Notes: generated by a model from the letters alone, not told the origin. 64,000 bases of DNA from Candidatus Poribacteria bacterium (GCA_003635195.1 PYIY01000201.1:1-64000), one strand, 5' to 3'; positions 1 to 8,808 are shown, counted from the stretch's first letter. Numbers and translations: made by a program.

Positions 1-1482
1 ATGCAAACTTACGTGTGGCATCCAGAGACGGGTGAGGTAATCGTCAAGTTTGCGGGCAGAAATTTTGTCTTTTCTCCGGACAGTCGTCTGCTGGCGGGTG
101 CAGCGTTTGACGAAACTCTTGGTGATACCGATCGCGTTGACCGTTGCGTTTCGATATGGGATGTAACAACGGGTGAGCGCATCTCACACTTCTCAACGCA
201 TACGGATTGGGTGGAGAATATAACCTTTTCGCCGTGTGGTAAATTTCTTGTGTCGAGTAGTTGGGATAAAAGTCTGCGCGTGTGGGATGTCACAAAAGGT
301 ATACAAAAGAAGGCTTATACCGATTCTGAAACAGATTGGGGATTCCCTTTCTACTCGCCAGAAGGGAAATTATTGACTGTTGTACGTCGCCATGAGAATA
401 CTAATATAGCCATTGATATCTGCAGTGTAGAACCCCGTGAAAAACTACAAACAATTGAGCTTTTAAGAGGGAGCGTTGGTGCGATGTGGTTTTTCAGATG
501 TCCACAGTTGATTATCGCCTACGCGCTGTCCAACAAATGGACGGATGGCAAAACACAAACATTCCCAACACTTCGTGAACCTCATTTCCCGTGGCCCTAT
601 CCCAAGGTGGCTTGGTTGGATAACCAAACGCTCGCGAGTACCCGCGATTATCCCGGTATTGAGTTATGGGATGTTGCCCAAAAGTGTCCACGTGAAACAT
701 TGTTAAAGGGTAAGAACATTTATACGTACACTGTTCTGGCCTGCGGAAGGATACTGGGCACCCGTCTCTACAATGAGACCAAGGTATGGGATGCCAGTAA
801 ACCGGACGAACCCGTCGCTGAGTTCACAGCACCTAAGGAACCTTCGGATTGGGTGCGTCACGAGATATTCGCGCCTACTGGTGATCGGATCGCAGTGGGG
901 AGTCGAGAAGGCACGGTTTATGTATGGAACTTCCAGAACCCAGAGGAACCAACACTTCTCATAGGACATACGGATTACGTTACATCACTAGCGTTTTCGC
1001 CGGATGGCAAGCGGTTGGTGAGCGGGGCGCGCGACGACACCACTCGTCTGTGGGATGTTGCGTCAGGCGAACAAATTGCTACGCTGCCCTTGGATGAACC
1101 TCGGACAACTATGGGGATAGCGTTCTCACCGTTTGGCAAGATAATTGCCGGTGGAATGGACGAGGAGATTCGCTTCTGGTGCGCTGAGCAACTGACAACG
1201 TTACGCACGATACCGCAATCTGAGAACAGCCGACGGACGTATGCTCTCGCTTTTTCGCCGTGCGGCAAATATCTTGTATCAGCGACTTGGTGGCGGAGGG
1301 GGATGGAGAAGATGGCAACCCGTTTATGGGACGTTGCCACAGGCGAGAATATCCATACCTTCTGGGGACATACAACAGACGTGCAGTCACTCGCCTTTTC
1401 ACCAGATAACACGCTACTGGCGAGTGGAAGTTTTGATGGCACAATCCTGTTGTGGGATGTGCGACCTTTTATTGGTTCTTAA
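1..1482 (+). CDS. WD40 repeat protein, 5'-truncated by window edge
   Basis: The protein is built from WD40 blades. Repeated endings of the form W-D-V are seen near residues 53, 95 and 226 and near the C-terminus, with matching S-P-D/C-G-K turns and G-H-T-D openings (for example around residues 320-350 and 455-485). At least seven blades can be made out, so a beta-propeller scaffold for protein contacts is expected, with no enzymatic residues visible. The first base of the window is already in frame and the protein begins inside a blade, so the true start probably lies upstream. The stop at 1482 is followed by about 145 bp with no gene. Its partner is unknown; the downstream ATPase pair has its own likely promoter. 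Confidence 0.85.
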   Translation: MQTYVWHPETGEVIVKFAGRNFVFSPDSRLLAGAAFDETLGDTDRVDRCVSIWDVTTGERISHFSTHTDWVENITFSPCGKFLVSSSWDKSLRVWDVTKGIQKKAYTDSETDWGFPFYSPEGKLLTVVRRHENTNIAIDICSVEPREKLQTIELLRGSVGAMWFFRCPQLIIAYALSNKWTDGKTQTFPTLREPHFPWPYPKVAWLDNQTLASTRDYPGIELWDVAQKCPRETLLKGKNIYTYTVLACGRILGTRLYNETKVWDASKPDEPVAEFTAPKEPSDWVRHEIFAPTGDRIAVGSREGTVYVWNFQNPEEPTLLIGHTDYVTSLAFSPDGKRLVSGARDDTTRLWDVASGEQIATLPLDEPRTTMGIAFSPFGKIIAGGMDEEIRFWCAEQLTTLRTIPQSENSRRTYALAFSPCGKYLVSATWWRRGMEKMATRLWDVATGENIHTFWGHTTDVQSLAFSPDNTLLASGSFDGTILLWDVRPFIGS

Positions 1483-1551
1483 ATGTTGACTGGCAAGGTC
1501 CTTGATTTCATCTTTTTTTCCTAAAGTGGGATGTCTATCACGTATTTTCGG

Positions 1552-1581
1552 TTGGTATCTGTGCTTTGGTTGTGTTATCAT
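1552..1581 (+). promoter_or_regulatory. Putative sigma70 promoter for ATPase/TOPRIM pair
   Basis: TTGGTA (1552-1557) and TATCAT (1576-1581) are separated by 18 bp, with an extended -10 TG at 1573-1574. The ATG at 1629 lies about 40 bp beyond the predicted transcription start. This also argues against the longer reading frame beginning at 1566, which would start inside the promoter. Confidence 0.45.
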
Positions 1582-1628
1582 TTTCATATCACGTTTGCAG
1601 AAATATCTATTGTAGGGAACTTACTGAG

Positions 1629-2768
1629 ATGATTATCAATCGGCTTATCGTAAAGAATTGGCGGAATTTTCAACAGATTAACGTTCCGCTCAGGGAACGT
1701 CAGTTTATTGTCGGTCCAAATGCATCAGGTAAATCCAACCTGTTAGACATCTTTCGCTTTCTCCGCGATATCGCCAAAGCCGAAGGGGGAGGACTCCAAA
1801 AAGCGATCAGTGACCGAGGGGGTGTTTCCAAAATTCGGTGCCTGTCCGCGAGGCAAGATCCAGAGGTTGCCATCGAAATTCACATCGCAGACACGCCAGA
1901 TGCCCCCGCTATATGGCGATATAGCGTAGGGTTTCGTCAAGCAGATCGTGAACCTTGCCAAGCGCATCTCACATACGAACGCGTCTGGAGAGGGGATGAA
2001 CTCCTTCTTGATAGACCCGATGCAGAGGACAACGAGGATCCAGATCGCCTTACACAGACCGCCCTTGAGCAGATCGCTGCCAATGCGAAGTTTCGGGAGG
2101 TTGGACGATTTCTTCGTAATGTTACCTATCTCCATCTGGTCCCACAACTTATCCGTTTCGCCGATGTGATTCAGGGCAGGGTTATTGAAGACGATCCTTT
2201 TGGTCAGGGATTTCTTGAACGCGTCGCGAGTGTGCATCCGAGTACCCGCCGTGCTCGTCTGAAAAGAATTGAACGGACCCTCAAAATCGCAGTCCCGCAG
2301 TTTGAAAAATTGGAATTTATTCGTGACAACAGAGGGCGACCACACTTACAGGCACATTATTCCCACTGGCGTTCAAATGAAGAAGGACAGCACGAAAACC
2401 AATTTTCGGATGGCGTACTTCGGCTTATTGGACTCCTATGGTCTCTGCTTGAAAGCGACTCAATAATATTATTAGAAGAACCAGAACTCTCTTTAAACAT
2501 AGGTATTATTTCTCAACTTGCCCCTTCTATTTCTCGTCTGCAAAGAAGTCGCGGATCACAGGTATTGGTTAGCACACAAAGTGATGTGCTACTTATAGAG
2601 CCCGGCATTGATGGGAGAGAAGTGCTTTTGCTCATACCTGAAAAAGAAGGAACCATCGTCAAGATTTCGTCTGACATCGATTATATCCGGGCACTTCTTA
2701 AAGCAGGTCTCACAGCCGGTGAAGTCGTGCTAACCAGATATCCAGAACAATCGAGCCTATTAAAATGA
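1629..2768 (+). CDS. AAA/ABC-type ATPase of a two-gene OLD/PARIS-like defence module
   Basis: A RecF/SMC-like ATPase of about 379 residues. Walker A (GPNASGKS) is at residues 29-36, an ABC-signature-like FSDG segment lies near residue 268, and Walker B reads ILLEEPE. The switch position has STQSD where family members commonly have THS. I chose ATG 1629 because the protein then starts with the typical short beta-strand before the P-loop; the frame is open to 1566 but adds unrelated residues. The gene overlaps the next one by 4 bp (ATGA), so the two are probably translationally coupled. Family knowledge: such ATPases act with a TOPRIM nuclease in OLD, Gabija and PARIS-type anti-phage systems. 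Membership in any named system is inference. Confidence 0.8.
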   Translation: MIINRLIVKNWRNFQQINVPLRERQFIVGPNASGKSNLLDIFRFLRDIAKAEGGGLQKAISDRGGVSKIRCLSARQDPEVAIEIHIADTPDAPAIWRYSVGFRQADREPCQAHLTYERVWRGDELLLDRPDAEDNEDPDRLTQTALEQIAANAKFREVGRFLRNVTYLHLVPQLIRFADVIQGRVIEDDPFGQGFLERVASVHPSTRRARLKRIERTLKIAVPQFEKLEFIRDNRGRPHLQAHYSHWRSNEEGQHENQFSDGVLRLIGLLWSLLESDSIILLEEPELSLNIGIISQLAPSISRLQRSRGSQVLVSTQSDVLLIEPGIDGREVLLLIPEKEGTIVKISSDIDYIRALLKAGLTAGEVVLTRYPEQSSLLK

Positions 2769-3367
2769 GTCTGAATAACGTAATTCTCGCGGTTGAGGAT
2801 AGGCTCAGTGATGCAGTGGCGACCAAAATTCTTGAGACGTTTGGTGTTGAAATCGTGGACAGAATCGGGTTCCAAGGAAAATCGCATCTTGAACGAAAAA
2901 CGCCCGAATTCAATAGAGCCGCCAACGGTATAACAGTGTTTATGTTGACAGATTTAGACACGCCCCGGGAGTGTCCACCAAGACTTATCCAGTCGTGGAT
3001 CAGAGGTACTCTCAATCCAAGATTTTTCTTTCGTGTGGCAGTTATGGAGGTTGAATCTTGGGTGATGGCGGATCGGATGGGATTTGCAGCTTTTCTATCT
3101 GTCCCCTTACATCGAATTCCGTCGCCGACGGACGATCTCTTGAACCCTAAAGAGTTTCTTTTATCGCTTGCCAGGAGAAGTAAAAAGAAGACCGTCCGCG
3201 AAGCATTGGTGCCCGCACAAGGTGCAACATTCAGCGTAGGCAATGAATATAATACACTTTTGAGTGAATTCGTTCAAGACCATTGGGATTTAGAACGCGC
3301 TGCTACCGCATCTCCGAGTTTAAAACGAACATTAGACCGACTCGCTAAAGAAAAAGGCAGGTACTAG
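2765..3367 (+). CDS. TOPRIM-like/DUF4276-like putative nuclease partner
   Basis: A 200-residue protein with the sparse motif pattern of TOPRIM-fold proteins. There is an early acidic residue after a beta-strand (Glu11 in AVED), a D-L-D pair at residues 63 and 65 followed by TP, and a strand with MEVESW (Glu95, Glu97) that matches the H/R-E-x-E-A-W-type motif of DUF4276-like proteins. The start overlaps the stop of the upstream ATPase. The pairing resembles AriA/AriB (PARIS) or OLD-type modules, in which the ATPase senses infection and the TOPRIM subunit acts as nuclease. The fold assignment is by motif only and needs a profile search. The stop is 6 bp before the next gene. Confidence 0.65.
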   Translation: MSLNNVILAVEDRLSDAVATKILETFGVEIVDRIGFQGKSHLERKTPEFNRAANGITVFMLTDLDTPRECPPRLIQSWIRGTLNPRFFFRVAVMEVESWVMADRMGFAAFLSVPLHRIPSPTDDLLNPKEFLLSLARRSKKKTVREALVPAQGATFSVGNEYNTLLSEFVQDHWDLERAATASPSLKRTLDRLAKEKGRY

Positions 3368-3373
3368 AGATCT

Positions 3374-3691
3374 GTGAACAAAAAATTCCAACGCCATATT
3401 GAAGATTTCACCTGTTCACATTGTGGTGCCGCTGTCAATGGAGACGGCTACACCAATCACTGTCCAGAGTGTCTCTGGAGCCGACATGTTGATATCAATC
3501 CCGGCGACCGAGCCGCGTTCTGTCAAGGCATGATGGAACCGATAGGGTTCACCGTAAAACATGGCAATTATATTCTGACTCACCGCTGCACAACATGCGG
3601 CATCGAAAAAAAGAACAAAACATCAAAAAATGACAGTTTTGCGGCGATTCTAAACTTAATGAGTTTTGAAAATAAAAAGAAAAATAGGTAA
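3374..3691 (+). CDS. RNHCP domain zinc-binding protein
   Basis: A small 105-residue protein with a GTG start. Cysteine pairs CSHC, CPEC and CTTC, the last preceded by HR, together with an RH-V-D motif in the middle, match the RNHCP family, named for its conserved R-N-H-C-P type motifs and thought to bind zinc. Its function is unknown. The C-terminus is lysine- and asparagine-rich. The gene starts 6 bp after the TOPRIM-like gene and could be co-transcribed with it, but RNHCP proteins are widespread and not known as defence components. Confidence 0.75.
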   Translation: MNKKFQRHIEDFTCSHCGAAVNGDGYTNHCPECLWSRHVDINPGDRAAFCQGMMEPIGFTVKHGNYILTHRCTTCGIEKKNKTSKNDSFAAILNLMSFENKKKNR

Positions 3692-3791
3692 TGTTGTGAG
3701 CGCGTATTCGTTTGAGCAGGGAGACCCGACCAAACGGACAGATATTTAATTTTACCGAACTTGAACATCAAAACCCACAGGGAGATGTCCT

Positions 3792-4715
3792 ATGAATAAA
3801 AAAGGCATACTTACAATTGTATCCATCTGTGTTGTCGCTATTGCTGCGATTGTTCTGGCGTTTCTGCTCCATTCAACCTCCAGCAAACTCAAACAGACAC
3901 AGGCAGAATTGGCTACCACCAAAACCACATTGCAGACAACTGAAATCGCCAAAACCGATGTAGAAAAGAGGTTAACCGAAACCCAAAATACACTGTCCGA
4001 AACCCAAAGTACATTGGAGAAAACGCGTTCGGAACTTAGCCAGACCCAAGAGATATTACAAAATGCCAGCGAAGCCGCTCGAAAAATCGCCGCTGAACGA
4101 AACACGCTCCAGAAGGACAAAAGCGCACTGGAGCAGGAAAAAGAGAGTCTTCGCGCAAAACTCACCGAGATTGAATCTGAACTACAGAGGATTCGGGAGC
4201 AATCACAACGTTCAATTGCGGCTATCCAAGAGAGGTTTAAAGATACAGTCGGTGCCGTGTTAGATGACGCAGGACGGCTGAAGCTTGATGTCAAGGGGAA
4301 AATCCTGTTTGAAACAGGCAGTGCGATTCTGAGCACAGACGGAAAATCCCTGCTGGACGCGATTGCGGAAGAGGTATTGCTCAACGCTGACTATTCGGCT
4401 TACGCAATTCGGATTGAGGGACATACGGATAATACGCCCATCGGCGGCGACGCACTACGGAACTGGAATCTCTCTACCGAGCGCGCAATTGCCGCCGTGA
4501 AATACCTGCAGGAGCATGCCAACGTCACTGCTGAACGTTTGGCAGCGACTGGATACGCTTTCTATCAACCCATAGATACCGCTGAAACGCTGGAGGCAAA
4601 AGCCAAAAATCGGCGGATCGAAATTATACTCGTGCCACCCCAAGATTTTTTATCTGAATTACTGACATCGCTCCAAAATGTGATGACCTCTATTGAGGCA
4701 AAGGGATCTCAATAG
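3792..4715 (+). CDS. OmpA-family protein with membrane anchor and coiled coil
   Basis: 307 residues. An N-terminal hydrophobic segment (about residues 5-27) forms a membrane anchor or uncleaved signal. It is followed by a long heptad-rich coiled coil (about 30-150) full of Thr, Glu, Lys and Gln. A C-terminal OmpA/MotB peptidoglycan-binding domain contains EGHTDNTP and an R-A-x-x-V helix, then R-R-I-E-I near the end. The likely role is a periplasm-spanning link between the inner membrane and peptidoglycan. A good Shine-Dalgarno (AGGGAG) precedes the ATG. It converges with the - strand gene ending at 4726. No MotA-like partner is adjacent, unlike the pair at 58.6-61.5 kb. Confidence 0.8.
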   Translation: MNKKGILTIVSICVVAIAAIVLAFLLHSTSSKLKQTQAELATTKTTLQTTEIAKTDVEKRLTETQNTLSETQSTLEKTRSELSQTQEILQNASEAARKIAAERNTLQKDKSALEQEKESLRAKLTEIESELQRIREQSQRSIAAIQERFKDTVGAVLDDAGRLKLDVKGKILFETGSAILSTDGKSLLDAIAEEVLLNADYSAYAIRIEGHTDNTPIGGDALRNWNLSTERAIAAVKYLQEHANVTAERLAATGYAFYQPIDTAETLEAKAKNRRIEIILVPPQDFLSELLTSLQNVMTSIEAKGSQ

Positions 4716-4725
4716 CGTTGTCTGT

Positions 4726-5544
4726 CTATTTTTTCTTTCTAATCGCGCGTGCACGTTCGATCAACCGTTCCAGATTAACAATCTGTTCGAGTATCTGCGC
4801 GTTTGTCCACGAAACGAAAGCAAGATAGCGTAATTCATCTGGGTCGTTCAGGGTTCCAGCACCGAGTGCAACCTGAAGTCCGCTTGCAGTGATGTACCGA
4901 ACGCCCACGTTCAGACCCGTGCCATCGAATTCTAAACTCGTCGTAATGTCGCCTTTCGCGAAAGCCGGTTGGAACTCCTTGCTCAGCCCAACAAACACGC
5001 CTATAGGACGTTCTTCAAACGCAAACCGCTGCGTACCAATCCCGATGTGCCCAGAAAATCGATGTATACGCGGCAGATTAAAAGTTTTATTGACAGCAAG
5101 AAAAGCGGAAGGCGTTCCACCAACTTCTGCTTCCGAATCCGATGCGAAAATCTTATTACCGAGTTTCTCTACACCTATTGCCACACTTGGAATCACCCCC
5201 GTTTCCGGCTCTTTTAAGAGTTGCAACTTCAAACTTGCGGTTCGGTTAGAAGAGGATTCTGAACTGCGTTCTTCCGCTAACTGTGTCAGTCCGATTTCAA
5301 CTCGGTCAAACAGTCCAAAGTTGAGACGAATTGCAATGGTGTCACCAAGGTTTGCCGTGGAAGGGTCCATCGCCCGCTGTTGGAAACCGAGATAAGTGCC
5401 TGTCTCGAATATGCCGTGTTGCAATACCCTACCGGTTGGAATATCTACTAATCCACTCCCTGTAAACACTTCGCCTCTGACAGTGTTAGAAACCGTGATG
5501 GAGGCAAAAACAGCCATGAAAAGCAAGATCGTGTGTCGAAGCAT
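4726..5544 (-). CDS. Secreted outer-membrane beta-barrel protein, YjbH-like
   Basis: 272 residues with a cleavable-looking signal peptide (about residues 1-24, ending VRGE). The mature part has alternating hydrophobic and polar strands typical of an outer-membrane barrel and an N-terminal SGLVDIPTG segment that resembles YjbH-type exopolysaccharide-linked barrel proteins. The C-terminus is a basic helix. It starts 5 bp after the rpiA stop, so it is probably co-transcribed with rpiA, which looks like chance operon membership rather than a shared pathway. The exact family is uncertain. Confidence 0.55.
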   Translation of the reverse strand: MLRHTILLFMAVFASITVSNTVRGEVFTGSGLVDIPTGRVLQHGIFETGTYLGFQQRAMDPSTANLGDTIAIRLNFGLFDRVEIGLTQLAEERSSESSSNRTASLKLQLLKEPETGVIPSVAIGVEKLGNKIFASDSEAEVGGTPSAFLAVNKTFNLPRIHRFSGHIGIGTQRFAFEERPIGVFVGLSKEFQPAFAKGDITTSLEFDGTGLNVGVRYITASGLQVALGAGTLNDPDELRYLAFVSWTNAQILEQIVNLERLIERARAIRKKK

Positions 5545-5549
5545 TGATG

Positions 5550-6242
5550 CTACTCCATATACTGGATACCGGAAGACATGCCGATGATGATTTGGTCAAC
5601 CCGATTCACAAAAATCCCGTTCTCTACAACACCCGGAATGTTGTTTAGCTGCATCTCTACCTCTTCCGGTGCAGGGATCCCGTCAAAGTGGCAGTCAAGG
5701 ATATAGTTACCGTTGTCGGTGATGAGTGGCGATGCGTCTCCGCCTTGTGAGGTGTTCTGTCGTAGTGTTGATTTCCCACAGATCCGATTGACAGCAGTTT
5801 GGGTGACTTCCCATCCGAACCGTACGATTTCCACAGGGAGTGGAAACGTCGTGCCGAGGACGCGTGACATCTTGCTTTCGTCAACGACAATCAATATCTC
5901 TTTAGAAGCGTTAGCGATAATCTTCTCTCTAACGAGCGCAGCACCCCCACCTTTAATTAGATTAAGATGTGCGTCTACCTCATCAGCACCATCAATAGTT
6001 AGGTCAATGGTCGGGTGTGTGGCGAGCGTTGTCAGGGGTATCTTTTGTGCTAACGCGATTTTCTCAGTGCCCTCGGAGGTGGGAATACCGACAATATCAA
6101 GGCCTTCACTCACCATCGTGCCAAGTTTCAAGAGCGCGTAATAGACGGTGGAACCTGTCCCCAATCCTACAATCATACCGGATCGGACACTCTCTGTCGC
6201 TTTTTCTGCAGCAATTTTTTTCAGGTTTTCAGTGTTCATCAT
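5550..6242 (-). CDS. rpiA: Ribose-5-phosphate isomerase A
   Basis: Interconverts ribose 5-phosphate and ribulose 5-phosphate in the pentose phosphate pathway (cytoplasm). Family hallmarks are all present: GLGTGST phosphate loop near residues 26-32, the TIDGADEVD motif carrying catalytic acids, and KGGGAAL with the following RE. Length (230 residues) is normal. Two ATG codons stand in tandem at the start (6242 and 6239). No Shine-Dalgarno is seen, and a well-matched promoter places the transcription start at about the first ATG, so the message is probably leaderless. A barrel-protein gene follows 5 bp downstream. Confidence 0.95.
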   Translation of the reverse strand: MMNTENLKKIAAEKATESVRSGMIVGLGTGSTVYYALLKLGTMVSEGLDIVGIPTSEGTEKIALAQKIPLTTLATHPTIDLTIDGADEVDAHLNLIKGGGAALVREKIIANASKEILIVVDESKMSRVLGTTFPLPVEIVRFGWEVTQTAVNRICGKSTLRQNTSQGGDASPLITDNGNYILDCHFDGIPAPEEVEMQLNNIPGVVENGIFVNRVDQIIIGMSSGIQYME

Positions 6243-6249
6243 ACATATA

Positions 6250-6278
6250 AGTTTACCAGAAGATCACCTTGAAATCAA
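6250..6278 (-). promoter_or_regulatory. Promoter of rpiA (leaderless)
   Basis: On the - strand, TTGATT (6278-6273) and TAAACT (6255-6250) are separated by 17 bp. The ATG at 6242 lies 7 bp past the -10 box, where transcription would be expected to start. Confidence 0.6.
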
Positions 6279-6285
6279 GTTTTTA

Positions 6286-6442
6286 ATAGTTATCAGTTAT
6301 CAGTTTGCCTCGCAATGGGAGTTAAGAGGCTTCCGATTCTCCAATGTTTTTTTAGGAACCGTCGTTACCTATAATGGGTAACGACCGTGACAAGAAGATT
6401 TTAGAGAATCAAAAACCAGACTGATAACTGGCAACTGATAAC
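6286..6442. repeat. Dispersed palindromic repeat, TTATCAGT family (E1)
   Basis: The ends are inverted copies of AGTTATCAGTTATCAGT. The inside holds a stem-loop (GTCGTTACC at 6361-6369 with GGTAACGAC at 6377-6385). Relatives sit at 30650-30783, 38813-38950, 48354-48500, 54423-54590 and 54893-55033. It occupies the gap between the divergent rpiA and aspartoacylase-like genes. No coding capacity is seen. Confidence 0.75.
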
Positions 6443-6453
6443 CAACAAAACAT

Positions 6454-6482
6454 TTGATTCTTTTTCCCTATTGTGCTAAAAT
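6454..6482 (+). promoter_or_regulatory. Promoter of the aspartoacylase-like gene (leaderless)
   Basis: TTGATT (6454-6459) and TAAAAT (6477-6482) with a 17-bp spacer. The ATG at 6490 begins 8 bp after the -10 box, implying a message with almost no leader. The longer reading frame from 6454 would start within the -35 box and is therefore unlikely. Confidence 0.6.
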
Positions 6483-6489
6483 ATGCCTC

Positions 6490-7476
6490 ATGAGGAATAA
6501 TATTCGCCATAGTAGCTTGGTGGTTGGGCATCTGGTTGCTGAACCCGCAACGCGGACGGAAGGTCACCTCAAAGTTGGTACGATGCCTGACGGGACGGCT
6601 GTCCGACTGCCTGTCGTACTCATCAACGGGAGGTACCCCGGTAAAACACTCTATATCCAAGCGATTAGCGACGGAGATGAACTCAATGGCATCGCTGTTG
6701 TTCACAAAATTCTCCGAACGGTCGCGCCAGAGCAGTTGCACGGCAAGATTATCGTTGTGCCGCTTGTCAATTTTTACGCGTTTCATGCCAAACAAGCATT
6801 CAGTCCTGTAGACAATCGTAAAATGAACCGCTGTTTCCCGGGTAGAAACGACGGTACGTCAAGTGAACGGATCGCCTATTATCTTTTCCAACACGCTGTC
6901 CAGCAAGCGGACTACTGTCTTGATCTGCACCAAGGCGGCGTACATCCGATGATAGATGAGGTTCGCGTCCGTGTTGGTGAAAAACATACACTCCACAGCG
7001 CGTGCCTTGAACTTGCACGCGTTTTCGGTATCGGGCATATTCTCGATCAGAAGGGACCGAAGGGACAACTCGCACAGGCAGCACCAGAGGTTGGCATTCC
7101 AACAATCGATCCAGAATTGGGTGGAACCCACGGATGGGACGCAGCAAGTATCAAAAAAGGCGTGCGTGGCGTGCGCAATGTGTTACAGTACTACGATTTT
7201 ATTGCTGGAACGCCAGAGATTCCTGAACAGCAAATCGTCGTCAAAAAATTTGTGCCGCTCATCAGTAATGAAGGCGGTTTTGTCTATTATAGAGCGGAAT
7301 TGTCCGAGCATCTGACAGCGTCTCAGCCGGTTGCTGATATTTGCGACGTTTTTGGCAATGTCCGAGAATCTATATCTTCACCCGTTGACGGTGTTTTCTG
7401 GGCAAAACCTATTTATCCGATGGTTGCGAGTGGCGGCATCATTGGCAAAATAGGCACGCCTATTGCGTATCTCTAA
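6490..7476 (+). CDS. Succinylglutamate desuccinylase/aspartoacylase-family hydrolase
   Basis: About 328 residues, zinc carboxypeptidase-like fold of the AstE/AspA family, which cleaves N-acyl groups from amino acids or related compounds. Supporting segments are the early NGRYPGKTL region, the HKI helix, VVPLVNFYAF with following R-K-M-N-R-C-F-PG, and the DLHQGG zinc-ligand motif; a C-terminal barrel-like domain ends in a GGIIGKIG turn. I prefer ATG 6490 over the upstream frame because of the promoter position. The substrate cannot be told from sequence. An Xaa-Pro aminopeptidase gene follows 24 bp downstream, so both may act in peptide or amino-acid turnover. Confidence 0.8.
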   Translation: MRNNIRHSSLVVGHLVAEPATRTEGHLKVGTMPDGTAVRLPVVLINGRYPGKTLYIQAISDGDELNGIAVVHKILRTVAPEQLHGKIIVVPLVNFYAFHAKQAFSPVDNRKMNRCFPGRNDGTSSERIAYYLFQHAVQQADYCLDLHQGGVHPMIDEVRVRVGEKHTLHSACLELARVFGIGHILDQKGPKGQLAQAAPEVGIPTIDPELGGTHGWDAASIKKGVRGVRNVLQYYDFIAGTPEIPEQQIVVKKFVPLISNEGGFVYYRAELSEHLTASQPVADICDVFGNVRESISSPVDGVFWAKPIYPMVASGGIIGKIGTPIAYL

Positions 7477-7500
7477 TATTATCCATAAGGAGGACACGGC

Positions 7501-8808
7501 TTGCACAAACAGAATCGTAAAGCCTTTATTGAAAAAATGGGGAGTGGAGGTGTCGCTATTTTCGCCAGTGCACCGCCCGCGAAATGGAACCATGATACTG
7601 AACATATTTACCGTCCGGATCCCAATTTTTATTACTTAACGGGGTTTGAAGAACCGGAATCCGTCTGTGTCATCGCGCCTGAACATCCGAAGTACCAGTA
7701 TATCCTTTTCGTTCGTCCGAAAGATAAGCAAGCGGAAATTTGGAACGGTAAGCGCGTCGGCGTTAAGGATGCGCGGAAACGCTATGGTGCTGATAAAGTC
7801 TATCCGATAGAAAAGTTCGGTGAAAAAATCGGGAAATACCTACAGGATGCCGAAAGACTTTACTATACCCTCGGTTCCAATGAAGATGTTGATACCGAAA
7901 TCCTTGCACTTTTCACACAGTCTGTGAAATCACGGATCCGCTCCGGCAAAGGATTTGATACGCTTGTCGATCCAAGTCCCATTCTCAGTGAACTACGGTT
8001 AATCAAAAACGAGACCGAACTGCAGCGCATCCGGATGGCAACGGAGATTACAGTAGCGGGTCACGCCGCAGCAATGAAAGCAGTGCGTCCAGGAATGTAT
8101 GAATACGATTTAGAGGCACTCGTTGAATCCACGTTCCGTATGAACGGTGCCGGCGGTCCCGCTTTTCCGACCATCGTGGCGAGTGGTGGTAACGCGACGA
8201 TCCTCCACTACACAACAAATAACCGCCAAATTGAAGACGAAACGCTTGTCCTCATTGATGCAGGCGCGGAATACGATCGGTACTGTGGGGACGTGACCCG
8301 GACCTTCCCTGCCAACGGTACCTTCACTGCGGCGCAAAGAGAGATTTACCAATTAGTTCTTGATGCACACCATGCAATTATTGAGGGTATCCGTCCGGGT
8401 GTTTCTATTGATGAACCCCACCAAAAGTCGATTGAGTTGTTAACAGAAAGCATGCTCAGCCTTGGGCTTCTAAAGGGAAAAGCGGAGAAATTGATAGAAA
8501 AAGAAAAATATCGGCAGTTTTACATGTACCGCATCGGACACATGCTCGGCTTAGATGTCCACGATGTCAACTGTGTCCGCGAACCAGATGGCGAGTTTAA
8601 AACCTTCCAGCCGGGGATGGTGATGACAATTGAGCCAGGACTTTATGTCGCCGACGATACAAAGAATGTGCCATCCGCCTATCTGGATATCGGTATCCGT
8701 ATAGAGGACGACCTTCTTGTCACAGAATCCGGTTGCGAAGTCTTAACAGATGAGGTACCGAAAGAGATTGATGAAATCGAAGCACTTGTAAACAGTAGAA
8801 AGTGGTAG
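7501..8808 (+). CDS. pepP: Xaa-Pro aminopeptidase (M24B family)
   Basis: Removes N-terminal residues that precede proline. It has the N-terminal creatinase-like domain (residues 1-140, with PDPNFYYLTGF) and the C-terminal pita-bread metallopeptidase domain. Metal ligands expected for the family are visible: DAGAEYDRYCGDVTRTFP carries two Asp, HMLGLDVHD carries His, TIEPGLYV carries Glu, and RIEDDLLV carries the last Glu. The length (435) is usual. The start is TTG at 7501, supported by AAGGAGG at 7487-7493 with ideal spacing; no in-frame ATG exists before the conserved region. It cytoplasmically processes peptides, possibly with the upstream hydrolase. Confidence 0.92.
   Translation: MHKQNRKAFIEKMGSGGVAIFASAPPAKWNHDTEHIYRPDPNFYYLTGFEEPESVCVIAPEHPKYQYILFVRPKDKQAEIWNGKRVGVKDARKRYGADKVYPIEKFGEKIGKYLQDAERLYYTLGSNEDVDTEILALFTQSVKSRIRSGKGFDTLVDPSPILSELRLIKNETELQRIRMATEITVAGHAAAMKAVRPGMYEYDLEALVESTFRMNGAGGPAFPTIVASGGNATILHYTTNNRQIEDETLVLIDAGAEYDRYCGDVTRTFPANGTFTAAQREIYQLVLDAHHAIIEGIRPGVSIDEPHQKSIELLTESMLSLGLLKGKAEKLIEKEKYRQFYMYRIGHMLGLDVHDVNCVREPDGEFKTFQPGMVMTIEPGLYVADDTKNVPSAYLDIGIRIEDDLLVTESGCEVLTDEVPKEIDEIEALVNSRKW

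Noticed and set aside
3752-4384. Long - strand reading frame opposite the OmpA-family gene
   Set aside because: It runs antisense to a coding region with a clear coiled coil; the protein is Ser- and Ala-rich by mirror of the Thr/Glu/Lys codons and has no recognisable domain.
6454-6489. Upstream extension of the aspartoacylase-like gene
   Set aside because: It would start inside the -35 box of its own promoter and has no family similarity.
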